Positions 53,458-62,727 are shown, counted from the stretch's first letter. The stretch is 64,000 nt of DNA from CAILHX01 sp046155285 (GCA_046155285.1 JBJXEA010000024.1:21967-85966); one strand, 5' to 3'. The notes: generated from the letters alone by a model not told the origin. Translations and numbers: made by a program.

Positions 53458-53875
53458 TCGGCAGCGTCATTTTCTTGCTTTCAGCCTTACCTTTTTCATT
53501 CTCAAAAGTCAGCGTTAAATCTATGCTGCCGCCAGCGGCGAGCGGCTTTTTCAAATCAAACAACATCAAATGAAATCCGCCAGGGGCGAGCTTGACTGGC
53601 TTGCCAGCAGGCAATTCCAGATGTTCCAACATGCGCATTTTCATCACGCCGTTGTCCATAGACATGGAATGTATCTCAACCGCCCCAGCAGCACCACTAC
53701 TCACTTTGGTCAAGCAACTCCATTCGCTGCTGCTCAAGGTCATATAGGCCGCCCCTATTTCTTGTCCGGGTCTGCTGGCACGTGCCCAAGCATCGCTGAT
53801 GGTGACGGCGGCATTTGCTGTGAGACAAAAAGCGCACAATAAAACCGTACTAATGCATTTAATGATCAAGTTCAT
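53450..53875 (-). CDS. PCuAC-type periplasmic copper chaperone
   Basis: 141 aa with a signal peptide (about 1-22) and the Cu(I) motif of the family: EIHSMSMDNGVMKMRML followed about 20 residues later by GFHLMLF, giving the Met/His ligands. Such proteins deliver copper to cytochrome oxidase. It overlaps yacG by 17 bases and is convergent with the Nudix gene. Confidence 0.92.
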   Translation of the reverse strand: MNLIIKCISTVLLCAFCLTANAAVTISDAWARASRPGQEIGAAYMTLSSSEWSCLTKVSSGAAGAVEIHSMSMDNGVMKMRMLEHLELPAGKPVKLAPGGFHLMLFDLKKPLAAGGSIDLTLTFENEKGKAESKKMTLPIK

Positions 53876-54044
53876 CTAGGTCTTCCTGTGTGGGTGCAAC
53901 GGGGATGCGGTATCCTTCATTCGCCCAAACGCCAAGGTCTATCAGCTTGCAGCGTTCGCAGCAGAAAGGCCGCCACGGATTTTCTGGGTGGTAGAGGGTT
54001 TCTTTGCCGCAGGTGGGGCAGTCAACTTTAGGTGCAGATTGCAT
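53859..54044 (-). CDS. yacG: DNA gyrase inhibitor / zinc protein YacG
   Basis: 61-aa zinc-ribbon protein: VDCPTCGKETLY and FCCERCKLIDLGVWANEGYRI give four Cys ligands. The family binds GyrB and inhibits gyrase. Its neighbours zapD and coaE are the usual ones. Confidence 0.95.
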   Translation of the reverse strand: MQSAPKVDCPTCGKETLYHPENPWRPFCCERCKLIDLGVWANEGYRIPVAPTQEDLDELDH

Positions 54045-54070
54045 TTTTACAGAAGTCTTTACAGAGGTTC

Positions 54071-54829
54071 TTACAGATTACAGAGTGCCAGATCAAAGCT
54101 CAATGCTATGTCGCAAGGACGTGGTTTTTGGGTGCCTTCAAACTGGCTGAAGCGGATGTTGATGGCGTATTTGTTGGCGCTGATTTCGGGGAAGCACGTT
54201 GCGTCTTCCGGTAATATCACACGCAGCATTTGTGCTGGTTTTGCGCCGCTGAGCATTTGCTGATAAGCACCTTGATGGGTTTGACACGGTGTCGCAGCGC
54301 CGCTGCCGCGCAGAATGTGCAGAATCACGCGCAAGGCTTCTTGCAGGGTTTGTAATGGCGCAAACCAAGTTTGCAGCACGGTTTGTCGGTCTTTCACGGC
54401 GCGTCCCAGCCAGTAATGATAAGACGGCACGTCGAACTCACAAGCGCCGCCGGGAATCATGGCGCGTTGTTTCACGCCCATCAGCCATTCGTTATCGCGC
54501 AGCGTTTGGCCTATTCTGCCCGACATGGTGCGCAGTCCTAAGGCGGCTTGTTCAATTTCGGAGATCATGCTCTTGAGCGTGTCTTCGGCGATGACCGGGT
54601 TCCCCGTCAGATTAGCCATTATCAAGCGTTGTCGCTCAAGTTCTTGTAACAGGTCAGATTTGAGGTCAGAGCGGTCTATCAGATCCAGAATCTGGAACAT
54701 GATGAGCAGTGCGGAATGGTGGTCAAATTTGTGCTCGCTGAGCGCGGAATGCTGCATTTTGGCGAGCAAATCCTCCAGCCGCAGCATGATGCGGACGCGC
54801 TCGTTGCAGGGATAGTCGTAGATTGGCAC
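54071..54829 (-). CDS. zapD: Cell division protein ZapD
   Basis: 252-aa FtsZ-bundling protein (formerly DUF1342). It starts at a GTG: MPIYDYPCNERVRIMLRLEDLL matches the family N-terminus. Helical region, then a beta C-terminal domain ending AINIRFSQFEGTQKPRPC. It sits in the conserved coaE-zapD-yacG order; coaE is slightly downstream in the transcript direction of pilD. Confidence 0.94.
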   Translation of the reverse strand: MPIYDYPCNERVRIMLRLEDLLAKMQHSALSEHKFDHHSALLIMFQILDLIDRSDLKSDLLQELERQRLIMANLTGNPVIAEDTLKSMISEIEQAALGLRTMSGRIGQTLRDNEWLMGVKQRAMIPGGACEFDVPSYHYWLGRAVKDRQTVLQTWFAPLQTLQEALRVILHILRGSGAATPCQTHQGAYQQMLSGAKPAQMLRVILPEDATCFPEISANKYAINIRFSQFEGTQKPRPCDIALSFDLALCNL

Positions 54830-54912
54830 AAAAAGTCTTCTAAATCATCAGCTAATATAGTTAGGTAATTTATCACAGAATCTTGATGCGGATTATGAGT
54901 TTGAAACGCTAA

Positions 54913-55509
54913 CTATGCAAGAGTTAGGTATTTTTTGTGTAATTCAGCGACTTGTTTTGCCAAGGTTTGATGGTCAGTGTTGTTGTTAATCACGTCATCA
55001 GCGCGGCTGAGGCGTTGTGCCCGGCTGCATTGCGTAGCCATAACAGCGCGAATCTCTGGCTCGCTCAAGGCGCTACGCGTCAATACGCGCTGGATTTGCA
55101 CATGTTCTGGGCAGTCCACCACTAGCACGCGCTGAATCGCGTCGTCATAAGCGCCGGTTTCTATCAATAGTGGTATCACGATGATGCGGTAGGGCGCACT
55201 GGTGGCTTCTGCTAATTCGGCGTTCACCGCAGTGCGGATGCGTGGGTGCAGGATGTTCTCCAGCCTTGTTTTGGCGTCATTATCAACAAACACTTTTTGC
55301 CGCAATAAAGCGCGGTTGAGCGTGCCGTCGGCGTGCAGAATGTCGTTGCTAAAGGTCGCGGCGATATCATCCAAAGCGGATTGTCCCAATGCCGTGAGTT
55401 TGTGTGCAATCGTGTCGGTGTCGGTGATGGCGATGCCGTGGCTGGCGAACAGCTCGGCCACGGTGCTTTTACCGCTGCCTATGCCACCCGTAAGGCCGAT
55501 AGTGAGCAT
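54913..55509 (-). CDS. coaE: Dephospho-CoA kinase
   Basis: 198-aa P-loop kinase for the last step of coenzyme A synthesis. Walker A GLTGGIGSGKSTVAELF (residues 5-21), then the ITDTDTIAHKL acidic motif and HPRIR. Its ATG nearly abuts the pilD stop. Confidence 0.97.
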   Translation of the reverse strand: MLTIGLTGGIGSGKSTVAELFASHGIAITDTDTIAHKLTALGQSALDDIAATFSNDILHADGTLNRALLRQKVFVDNDAKTRLENILHPRIRTAVNAELAEATSAPYRIIVIPLLIETGAYDDAIQRVLVVDCPEHVQIQRVLTRSALSEPEIRAVMATQCSRAQRLSRADDVINNNTDHQTLAKQVAELHKKYLTLA

Positions 55510-56349
55510 TTAGAGATACAGCCGTGCAAGCGCTGAGCCAAAAAACAAGGTTGTGACGCCGCCTAGCGCCAGATAAGGGCCGAAGGGGATTTTGCCGGCC
55601 AGATTATTTTTAGCCGTTAATAGCATCAGTCCGATGAGCGAGCCGCTTACGCCAGAGATGACGAGCAAGGGTGGCAACGCCTGCCAGCCAAACCATGCGC
55701 CTAGCGCCGCGAGCAGCTTGAAGTCGCCATAACCCATGCCTTCCTTGCCGGTGCTGAGCTTGAACAGCCAATACGCAGCCCACAACAAGCCATATCCCGC
55801 TGCCGCGCCTATGACCGCAGCGTGCAGGTCAATGAATCCGTCGTAAGCGTTGAACAGCAGCCCCGCCCATAGCAGCGGCAAGGTGATGTCGTCCGGTAAA
55901 AACATGGTGTCTAGGTCTATAAAAGTTAGCGCGATCAGACAGGTGACGAGAAAGAACGCGGCGAAAGCTTGAATGCCGAAGCCAAATTTCCAGGCGATGG
56001 CCGCGGCAAACGCGCTGGTGAGCAATTCCACCAAGGGATAGCGTGCGCTTATGGGGGTTTTGCAGGCGGAACATCTGCCGCCCAAGCCGATATAGCTCAA
56101 TACCGGAATGTTTTCGAATGCTGTGATTGGGTGTCCGCAGATGGGGCAAGACGAACGCGGGCTGGAGAGTGTGTAAGGCGTTGGTGCCGGCGGTGGCTCT
56201 TGCTCGGATTTTTCTGCCATGTGGCTGGAGAGTTCAAATTCCCACTCGCGCTCCAGCATTTTCGGCAGGCGGTGGATGACCACATTGAGAAAGCTGCCGA
56301 CGACGAGGCCGAATAAGGCGGCGATGAAGATGAATAATGTACTTGGCAT
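55510..56349 (-). CDS. pilD: Type IV prepilin peptidase / N-methyltransferase
   Basis: 279-aa polytopic aspartyl protease that cleaves and N-methylates type IV pilins and type II secretion pseudopilins. Two zinc CxxC pairs (SCPICGHPITAFENIPVLSY and CSACKTPISARYP), catalytic aspartates in TFIDLDTMFLPD and MGYGDFKLLAALGAW. Its presence implies type IV pili or type II secretion elsewhere. Confidence 0.96.
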   Translation of the reverse strand: MPSTLFIFIAALFGLVVGSFLNVVIHRLPKMLEREWEFELSSHMAEKSEQEPPPAPTPYTLSSPRSSCPICGHPITAFENIPVLSYIGLGGRCSACKTPISARYPLVELLTSAFAAAIAWKFGFGIQAFAAFFLVTCLIALTFIDLDTMFLPDDITLPLLWAGLLFNAYDGFIDLHAAVIGAAAGYGLLWAAYWLFKLSTGKEGMGYGDFKLLAALGAWFGWQALPPLLVISGVSGSLIGLMLLTAKNNLAGKIPFGPYLALGGVTTLFFGSALARLYL

Positions 56350-56366
56350 GTAGCCAGTATAAGCGC

Positions 56367-58151
56367 CTATTTCGGCAGTGCAAACACCATCAGTGCGTCG
56401 CCTTGTTTGAAACCAAAAATCTGGCTGCCACCTGCGGCCACCGCCACGTATTGCACGCCGTCAATCTGGTAGCTAATGGGCGGCGCATTCACGCCTGCTG
56501 CGGCTTTGAACTGCCACAGCGGCTTGCCAGTGACGGTATCAAATGCATCAAAATTGCCGTTGCCTTCGCCCGTGAACAGCAGTCCACCCGCCGTTACCAG
56601 CACTCCTCCGACTAGCGGGTCATCGGTTTTTTGTTGCCAGTTGATTTTGCCGGTTTGCAGGTTAATGGCTGACAGCAAGCCCCAGTGTGGTTCGTTCATG
56701 GGTTCTAGTGATGAATAGCGAATGCCCGGCTTATTCACATCCGCTTGCGCGTCGGTGACACCGTCATGCAGGGTGTAGCGTACTGGCCAGTGAATGGCCG
56801 CCACAAAAGCGGTCTGTGCATTTTCGTCAACAGAGGAGGGAGACCAATTCACGCCACCAAATACTCCGGGGAAGATGCGCGTGCCGTCGGCGCTGGATTT
56901 GGCGAACATATTGCCTTGCGGCACAAACGCGTCGGATTTCAGTAATAATTTCCCAGTTTCGCGCTCATGCACATAGAACCAGCCCAGCTTGCTGGCTTGC
57001 CCCACGGCAGCGATTTTTTTGCCGTCTTTTAACCAGTCAAACAACACCGGCGGGCTGGCTACGTCGTAGCCCCATTGGTCGTGAGGCACTTGCTGATAGT
57101 GCCATTTAATTTTGCCCGTAGCCGCATCGAGTGCCACTAGCGAAACTGTGTAGAGGTTATCGCCAGGCCGCGACACGTCATCCATCTGCGGCGATGGGTT
57201 GCCCGTGCCGAAGAACAGTAAACCACGCACTGGATCTATCGCTGGCGTACTCCACGCAGAACCACCACCATAGCGCCAAGCGTCTGGATATTGCGCCATT
57301 GTCGCGCGTTCTTTGGCGAGGTCGCGGTTGAGCGGAATGCCATCCGGCGTGGTAGCGCTAAAATTACCCTCCCAACCTTGCCGCGGAATCGAATCAAACT
57401 GCCACACGCGCTTGCCGGTTGCGGCATCAAACGCCGCTAAAAACCCGGGACGACCATAGCGCCCAGCTACGCCAACCACAGCACCCAGCGGTGCATTGGG
57501 GGTAGCCTTTTCAAGATGCAAGCCGTAACCCACACCGGTAATCCCTACGATCACCTTGCCTTGATACACCACCGGCGCCATGGCGATGCCCACACCGGTT
57601 GCGCCGCTCACGTTATCTTTTTTCAGCGGATCGCTATCGCTTAAAGAGCCAGCAACTTCAGCGTTATTTGTTAAGCCATCATTGGCCGCATCAATATCCC
57701 ACAACACCTTGCCCGTCTTGGCTTCCAGCGCAATAAGCCGCGCGTCCACCGTGCCGATAAACACCTTGCCATCGCTCACCGCCACGCCGCGATTGGCCGG
57801 CCCGCAGCACATGGGGTAATCTTTTTTGCGCTGATGCTCATAACGCCACAGTTGATGCCCATCCCGCGCATCCAGCGCCACCACATGGTTGAAAGGTAGC
57901 GATAAATACATCACGCCCTCCACCACGATGGGCGTGGCTTGGAAGGTAGAGTTGATGCCGCTGTTATACGTCCAGCGCTGCGCGAGTTTGGCGACGTTAT
58001 CGCGGTTGATTTGGCTTAAGTTTGAGAAGCGCTGATTACTGTAATCACGCCCATAGCTAGGCCAGTCTTGGTTGTTGGTGCTGGTTAAAGGCTGCGCGGC
58101 GCAAGCGGAAAGGAAGGTGAAAATGATGGCAAGGCTGAGATTTTTTTTCAT
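56367..58151 (-). CDS. PQQ-dependent dehydrogenase-like lipoprotein (quinoprotein family)
   Basis: 594-aa eight-bladed quinoprotein of the methanol/ethanol dehydrogenase family. A lipobox (LSAC, Cys17) makes it a lipoprotein. The vicinal Cys115-Cys116 (MCCGPANRG) of the PQQ pocket and GTGNPSP with the metal Asn318 are present. The loop corresponding to the catalytic Asp (WDF/WDY in MxaF/XoxF) reads HDQWGYD, so the catalytic position is Gly361 while Asp363 occupies the lanthanide-ligand position. Activity and cofactor are uncertain. It lies 69 bases after an ABC exporter operon on the same strand and 17 bases before pilD. Confidence 0.85.
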   Translation of the reverse strand: MKKNLSLAIIFTFLSACAAQPLTSTNNQDWPSYGRDYSNQRFSNLSQINRDNVAKLAQRWTYNSGINSTFQATPIVVEGVMYLSLPFNHVVALDARDGHQLWRYEHQRKKDYPMCCGPANRGVAVSDGKVFIGTVDARLIALEAKTGKVLWDIDAANDGLTNNAEVAGSLSDSDPLKKDNVSGATGVGIAMAPVVYQGKVIVGITGVGYGLHLEKATPNAPLGAVVGVAGRYGRPGFLAAFDAATGKRVWQFDSIPRQGWEGNFSATTPDGIPLNRDLAKERATMAQYPDAWRYGGGSAWSTPAIDPVRGLLFFGTGNPSPQMDDVSRPGDNLYTVSLVALDAATGKIKWHYQQVPHDQWGYDVASPPVLFDWLKDGKKIAAVGQASKLGWFYVHERETGKLLLKSDAFVPQGNMFAKSSADGTRIFPGVFGGVNWSPSSVDENAQTAFVAAIHWPVRYTLHDGVTDAQADVNKPGIRYSSLEPMNEPHWGLLSAINLQTGKINWQQKTDDPLVGGVLVTAGGLLFTGEGNGNFDAFDTVTGKPLWQFKAAAGVNAPPISYQIDGVQYVAVAAGGSQIFGFKQGDALMVFALPK

Positions 58152-58206
58152 GGCAAGGGAGACCTAAAAAAGTTTGAAGCATTGTAAAACGTATTTGAAT
58201 GGATGG

Positions 58207-58224
58207 GTAGACAGATTTGTCTAC
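58207..58224 (-). other. Hairpin over the FtsX-type permease stop codon
   Basis: GTAGACA and TGTCTAC form a perfect 7-bp stem with a 4-base loop spanning the stop codon of the second permease, ahead of the PQQ lipoprotein gene. Possible attenuator; evidence is only the symmetry. Confidence 0.35.
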
Positions 58225-59399
58225 GCCGCCCGCAACGCATCCACAATATCCATCCTTGCCGCTCTCACTGCAGGCAGAAACCCACCTATCAAGCCCATGC
58301 TCAGGGCGAACACAAACGAGTTTAGCGCGATTTGCAGGGTCAGCGTGAAGCTGAACGCCAGCTCGGCAAAGGTTTGGAAGTTCATGGTGGAGACGGTGAG
58401 GGTTTGCATGAAGCTGGCGCAGAAGATGCCGATCACGCCGCCTACCGCGGACAGCGCCAAGGATTCGGTCAAAAATGCCCACAAGATACTGCTGCGCTTG
58501 AACCCTAGGGCTCTTAATGTGCCGATCTCGGCGGTGCGGTTGGCGACGGAGGCGTACATGGTGATCATGGCGCCAATGATCGCGCCTATGGAGAAGATGA
58601 TGGAGAGTGTCGCGCCCAAAATGCGGATGAATTTGGCCATGACTTCCGATTGTTCAGCGTAGAACAGTGATTCGCGTTTCACTTCCAGATTCAGGCGCGG
58701 GTCGTTTTCGATGTTGGTTTTTAGGGCGTTGAACGCGGTGGTGTCGTTTAAGCGCACGATGACGGATGAGTACACAGGCCGCCGGAAGGCTTGCATGAGC
58801 TGGATGTTGTCGCCCCAGATTTCGGAGTTGAAGCCGGATTTTCCGGCATCGAACACGCCCACCACCGTCCAGTCGCGCTGCCCAAAACGCAGGTGTTCGC
58901 CGATGGCGGTGTTGTTAAAGCCACGCACCAAGCCGTTGCCGGTGATGATTTCTGAAGTGCCGGGGCGGAACATGCGGCCTTGTACCAGTTTGACTTGCGG
59001 GCGCAAGGTCAGCGCCATGGTGGTCACGCCGCGGATGACAACGTTAGAAGGTTTGTCCGTGCCGCGTTTGCCCAGCACGATCAGCACCACCAGTTCTTTG
59101 GAAGCGATAGGTTTGCCTTCGGCGTTGTTGGCGATTTGTGGCTGGGATTCAATAATGGCGGCCTGACCGCGCTCTACCGCGCTTTGAATCTCCACTCCGG
59201 CGGCTTTGCGGATGACCACGGCGTTGTCGAAAGAGCCGGTGTCCACCAAAGTTTCTTCTAAGCCTTGCGCCAGCATTAGCGAGGTGGCGAACACGAACAC
59301 CACCAAAGCCAAGCCAATCGCCGTTAAAGCTGTGGTGAGGCGACGCGTCCACAGGTTGCGGACGGTGTAATAAAACGGGATGGTGTGAGTTATCGCCAT
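58221..59399 (-). CDS. ABC transporter permease (FtsX/MacB type), second
   Basis: 392 aa. One N-terminal span (about 17-40), a large periplasmic MacB core domain, then three C-terminal spans (ILGATLSIIFSIGAIIGAMITMY, ILWAFLTESLALSAVGGVIGIF, LNSFVFALSMGLIGGFLPAVRAARMDIVDALRAA). These mechanotransmission-type permeases act with a LolD-like ATPase to drive lipoprotein or substrate extrusion. Two bases separate it from the first permease. Confidence 0.92.
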   Translation of the reverse strand: MAITHTIPFYYTVRNLWTRRLTTALTAIGLALVVFVFATSLMLAQGLEETLVDTGSFDNAVVIRKAAGVEIQSAVERGQAAIIESQPQIANNAEGKPIASKELVVLIVLGKRGTDKPSNVVIRGVTTMALTLRPQVKLVQGRMFRPGTSEIITGNGLVRGFNNTAIGEHLRFGQRDWTVVGVFDAGKSGFNSEIWGDNIQLMQAFRRPVYSSVIVRLNDTTAFNALKTNIENDPRLNLEVKRESLFYAEQSEVMAKFIRILGATLSIIFSIGAIIGAMITMYASVANRTAEIGTLRALGFKRSSILWAFLTESLALSAVGGVIGIFCASFMQTLTVSTMNFQTFAELAFSFTLTLQIALNSFVFALSMGLIGGFLPAVRAARMDIVDALRAA

Positions 59400-59401
59400 G
59401 C

Positions 59402-60559
59402 TTAAGCAATACTTTTTAAGCCATCGGTGATTTTTTGTTGCATCACCCGCAACGCAGGCAGCAGCCCTGCCACCAAACCCACCAACAAGGCCGACATGAA
59501 GCCCATCGTCACTACTTCTGGTGGCACGATAAAGATGGGGAACACGCTGGCGAGCTTGTCGCCGATGAAGGCTGCAGCCGGATAAGTGAGTGCAATGCCT
59601 ATGCCGCCGCCTATCAGCGCCATGGCTAAAGATTCGCCAAAAATCAGCACTGCGACTTTGCTCGGGGCAAAGCCCAAGGCTTTCAGCGTGGCGTATTCCG
59701 GGCTACGCTCACGCGCCGTCATCGCCATGGTATTGGCCATCACCGCCATGATGATGAAAATCACCAGAAAAGACACAATCTGCACGGCGATGAGTATGGT
59801 TTCCGTCATGGAAACAAAGGAAAGCTGAAAGGCTTTTTCGGTCTCGGTGAGGGTTTCTGATAAAGAGTTTTTGAACAGCGCGTCTATGGATTGCGAAATT
59901 TCCGCTGCACGTTCGCTGTTATTCACGCCTATGGCAAATACGCCGATGTTGTTGGCGCGGCGCGGGGTGGTGATTTTGAGCTTTTCGTTGAGCGCATCCC
60001 AGTGAAAAAACAACTGGCTGGTGTCAGTTTTGTTGTCCGCGCCGCGATAGATGCCGCGCACCACAAAGCTCCAATTGCCGGGAAAAATCGTACCTTGCAG
60101 CGGAATCACGTCGCCCAGTTTCCAGCCATATGTTTTAGCGATTTTCTCGCCTACGAGGCAAGCCTGACGGTCGTGCAAAAAGTCTCTTTTCTCAGCGTCA
60201 GTTAACAAATATTCTGGGTAAAGCTGCAAAAATGGCGCTGGATCTACCGCGAATTGTGGAAAGAAATTCTTGCGATCTATGTAGATTCCCGCAAACCAAT
60301 TCATGCCCGCCACCGTACTCACGCCTTCCACTTGCCGGATTTTTTGTGCGTAATAAGTAGGCAGCGGCACCACCAAAGAAATGGCGTTGCGCGTAATCAA
60401 GCGGGTGGAGGAAGTCGCTTCTACACCTGCGTACCAAGCTGAAACCATGGTGCGGAGCAGACCAAAAGACAGTATTGCCACCACGATACCGAGCATGGTG
60501 AGACTGCTGCGAAGCTTGTGGCGGAAGATGTTGCGGAGGATGAGTTTCAGGAAAAACAT
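59402..60559 (-). CDS. ABC transporter permease (FtsX/MacB type), first
   Basis: 385-aa paralogue of the neighbouring permease, with the same layout: N-terminal span LTMLGIVVAILSFGLL, periplasmic domain, and three C-terminal spans (IAVQIVSFLVIFIIMAVMANTMAM, VAVLIFGESLAMALIGGGIGIAL, ALLVGLVAGLLPALRVMQQKITDGL). The two probably form a heterodimer. Confidence 0.92.
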   Translation of the reverse strand: MFFLKLILRNIFRHKLRSSLTMLGIVVAILSFGLLRTMVSAWYAGVEATSSTRLITRNAISLVVPLPTYYAQKIRQVEGVSTVAGMNWFAGIYIDRKNFFPQFAVDPAPFLQLYPEYLLTDAEKRDFLHDRQACLVGEKIAKTYGWKLGDVIPLQGTIFPGNWSFVVRGIYRGADNKTDTSQLFFHWDALNEKLKITTPRRANNIGVFAIGVNNSERAAEISQSIDALFKNSLSETLTETEKAFQLSFVSMTETILIAVQIVSFLVIFIIMAVMANTMAMTARERSPEYATLKALGFAPSKVAVLIFGESLAMALIGGGIGIALTYPAAAFIGDKLASVFPIFIVPPEVVTMGFMSALLVGLVAGLLPALRVMQQKITDGLKSIA

Positions 60560-60565
60560 GAAGGC

Positions 60566-61267
60566 TTAAGCAGATTTCTGCACTTCTTCCGCTTCACTAA
60601 ATTCGCCCTTATCCAAATGCCGAATGCGGTGTGCGCTCTCCGCGGCGCGGCGGTCGTGAGTCACCATGACGATAGTCTTGCCCAGCTCGCTGTTCAAGCG
60701 CTGTAGCAAACCCAAAATGCCCTCAGCCGAGGTTTTATCCAAGTCACCCGTGGGTTCATCCGCCACAATCAGCGTAGGGTCGGTGACCAGCGCCCGCGCA
60801 ATCGCCACGCGCTGTTGCTGCCCGCCGGAAAGCTGCCCAGGGCGAAACGCTAGGCGGTCGCTCAAGCCCACCATATCGAGCGCGGCCTCGGCGTGTTCAC
60901 GCCGTTCCTTTGCTGATAAATTGGTTAAAAACAGCGGCAATTCGACGTTTTCCAGCGCACTCAATACCGGCATTAGGTTGTAAAACTGGAAAATGAAACC
61001 GATGTTTTCTGCCCGCCAGTTGGCTAAGTCTTTTTCGCTTAAACGGCTGATGTCGCTGCCCGCCACAATCAACTCGCCGCTGTCGGGCTGGTCTATGCCC
61101 GCGATGAGGTTGAGCAGCGTGCTTTTGCCCGAACCGGACGGCCCCATCAGCGCCAAAAATTCGCCAGCGGGGATGTCGAAAGTGATGTCGGTGAGGACGG
61201 GAACGGGCTGGTTGCCGCGCGTGTAGGACTTGGTGAGATTGCGGATGGAAACGACGGGGGGATTCAT
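60566..61267 (-). CDS. ABC transporter ATP-binding protein (LolD/MacB type)
   Basis: 233-aa ATPase: Walker A GPSGSGKSTLLNLIAG, Q-loop, signature LSGGQQQRVAIARAL, Walker B LIVADEPTGDLD and the H-loop VTHD. The ATG at 61267 starts NPPVVSIRNLTKSY; a GTG two codons earlier touches the dRS3-like repeat directly. No clear ribosome site is visible, since the repeat occupies the leader. Confidence 0.93.
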   Translation of the reverse strand: MNPPVVSIRNLTKSYTRGNQPVPVLTDITFDIPAGEFLALMGPSGSGKSTLLNLIAGIDQPDSGELIVAGSDISRLSEKDLANWRAENIGFIFQFYNLMPVLSALENVELPLFLTNLSAKERREHAEAALDMVGLSDRLAFRPGQLSGGQQQRVAIARALVTDPTLIVADEPTGDLDKTSAEGILGLLQRLNSELGKTIVMVTHDRRAAESAHRIRHLDKGEFSEAEEVQKSA

Positions 61268-61273
61268 TTCCAC

Positions 61274-61376
61274 GTCATTCCCGCGCAGGCGGGAATCCAG
61301 TCAAATATCAACGGAGTAGTGTGTGCCTGTGCCACGACAAGCGGCTTGTCTAGATTCCCGCCTACGCGGGAATGAC
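61274..61376. repeat. dRS3-like paired inverted repeat, copy 3
   Basis: Arms at 61274-61302 and 61351-61376, each with ATTCCC-N8-GGGAAT, lie between the adaptor gene and the ATPase gene and abut the latter's start. The spacer begins TCAAATATCAACGGAGTAG, close to copy 1 (TCAAATATCTACGGAGTG), so copies share more than the arms. Confidence 0.92.
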
Positions 61377-61391
61377 GGAAAAAGTTGAGTG

Positions 61392-62675
61392 TCATGGCGC
61401 TGCCGTCTTAACTTTCGCGCCATCCTTCAGCTTGGCATCAGGCTTAAGCACAATCCGGTCGCCCGCTTTGACCCCGCTTTTAATCTCTACCAATTCGCCC
61501 AGTTTTTCGCCCAGTTGCACCTTGACCTGATGCGCTACGTCGTTCTCCACAAGGTAAACGGTGTTCCCAACCACCGCATCAGCGCGAATCGCCAGTAAGG
61601 GTTTCTGCCGATTTTCTGGAACAGCTTGCGATAAAAAGGCGACTTTCGCACTCATGTCCGGCAGTGTCCGTGGGTCTGGTTGCAAAAAGCGCACTTTGAC
61701 CAAAATGGTGGCTTTGGCGCGATCCACCGTCGGCACGATGCGCGAGACTTCTCCGCGCAGTCGTGTGTCGGGGAGCGCATCCAGTTGGATCTCGCATGGT
61801 TGTTTAGGTTTGATCTTGTAAAGACTTGATTCGCTCACGTCGGCTTCCACTTCCAGCGTGCTCATATCGGCCAGGTTGACGACTGCGCCCTTGGCATCCA
61901 CTGAAGATGAAAATGGTGTCACCACATCACCCACGTTGGCATTTTTAGACACCACCACACCGTCAAATGGGGCGCGAATCAGTGTGTAATCCAGCGATAC
62001 CGCGCTGCTTTGTTTGCCCGCGTTGGCGGCGGCGATACTGGCTTGCGCGGTGCTAATACCGGCTTTGCTGCTATTCAGGCTGGCCTCAGCGCTGGATAGT
62101 GCGGCACGTGCTTTATCTCGGCGCGCCAAGGCGGTGTCGGTGGATGCGGTGGATACAAAGCCTTTCGCTTGTAAGTCATTTGCGCGTTTTAGGGCAAGCT
62201 CGGCATCTATCATCTCCGCCTTTGCTTCGGCCAGTTTGGCATCCGCTGCAGTTTGTTGGGCGTGGGCTTCTTGCATCCTTGCCACGGCACCGCTGACATT
62301 GGCGCTGGATTGCTGCAACGTGGCTTTTAAGTCGCCGTTTTCTAAACGCGCGATCACATCGCCCTTTTTCACCACACTGCCTTCGGTCACGCCCAACCAT
62401 TCAAGCCGCCCAGTGGCCTTGGAAGAAACCGCCGCCTTGCGTTGCGCTACCACGTAGCCCGTGGCGTTAAGCAGCGTATATTGTTGGGAAGGATAGGCCG
62501 TAGTGACGGTCGCTATTTCTACATTGACTGGCGGTTTCAACAGCGTGGCACGTAAGCCAATAAAACCGACCACTAAAACAACCGCAGCGATGATGTAAGT
62601 GTTTCGGCGACTGCCCCGTGCAGGCTGATTCGCGCCACGTTTGATGGAAAGTTTGGAAATGTCAGGGGTCGCCAA
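61392..62675 (-). CDS. HlyD/MacA-type periplasmic adaptor protein
   Basis: 427-aa membrane fusion protein: N-terminal span (about 28-47), split lipoyl domain (ATGYVVAQRKAAVSSKATGRLEWLGVTEGSVVKKGDVIARL), a long Ala-rich coiled coil (about 120-205), then beta-barrel (IRAPFDGVVVSKNANVGDVV, ADVSESSLYKIKP). It starts at a TTG, the only start that keeps the span. With the ATPase and two permeases it forms a MacA/MacB-like exporter. An outer-membrane TolC-type channel is not in the window. Confidence 0.92.
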   Translation of the reverse strand: MATPDISKLSIKRGANQPARGSRRNTYIIAAVVLVVGFIGLRATLLKPPVNVEIATVTTAYPSQQYTLLNATGYVVAQRKAAVSSKATGRLEWLGVTEGSVVKKGDVIARLENGDLKATLQQSSANVSGAVARMQEAHAQQTAADAKLAEAKAEMIDAELALKRANDLQAKGFVSTASTDTALARRDKARAALSSAEASLNSSKAGISTAQASIAAANAGKQSSAVSLDYTLIRAPFDGVVVSKNANVGDVVTPFSSSVDAKGAVVNLADMSTLEVEADVSESSLYKIKPKQPCEIQLDALPDTRLRGEVSRIVPTVDRAKATILVKVRFLQPDPRTLPDMSAKVAFLSQAVPENRQKPLLAIRADAVVGNTVYLVENDVAHQVKVQLGEKLGELVEIKSGVKAGDRIVLKPDAKLKDGAKVKTAAP

Positions 62676-62727
62676 GATGTGCTTTCTTTTATTTTTACAA
62701 CAGTGAATTATAAGGGCATCGGTTAAA

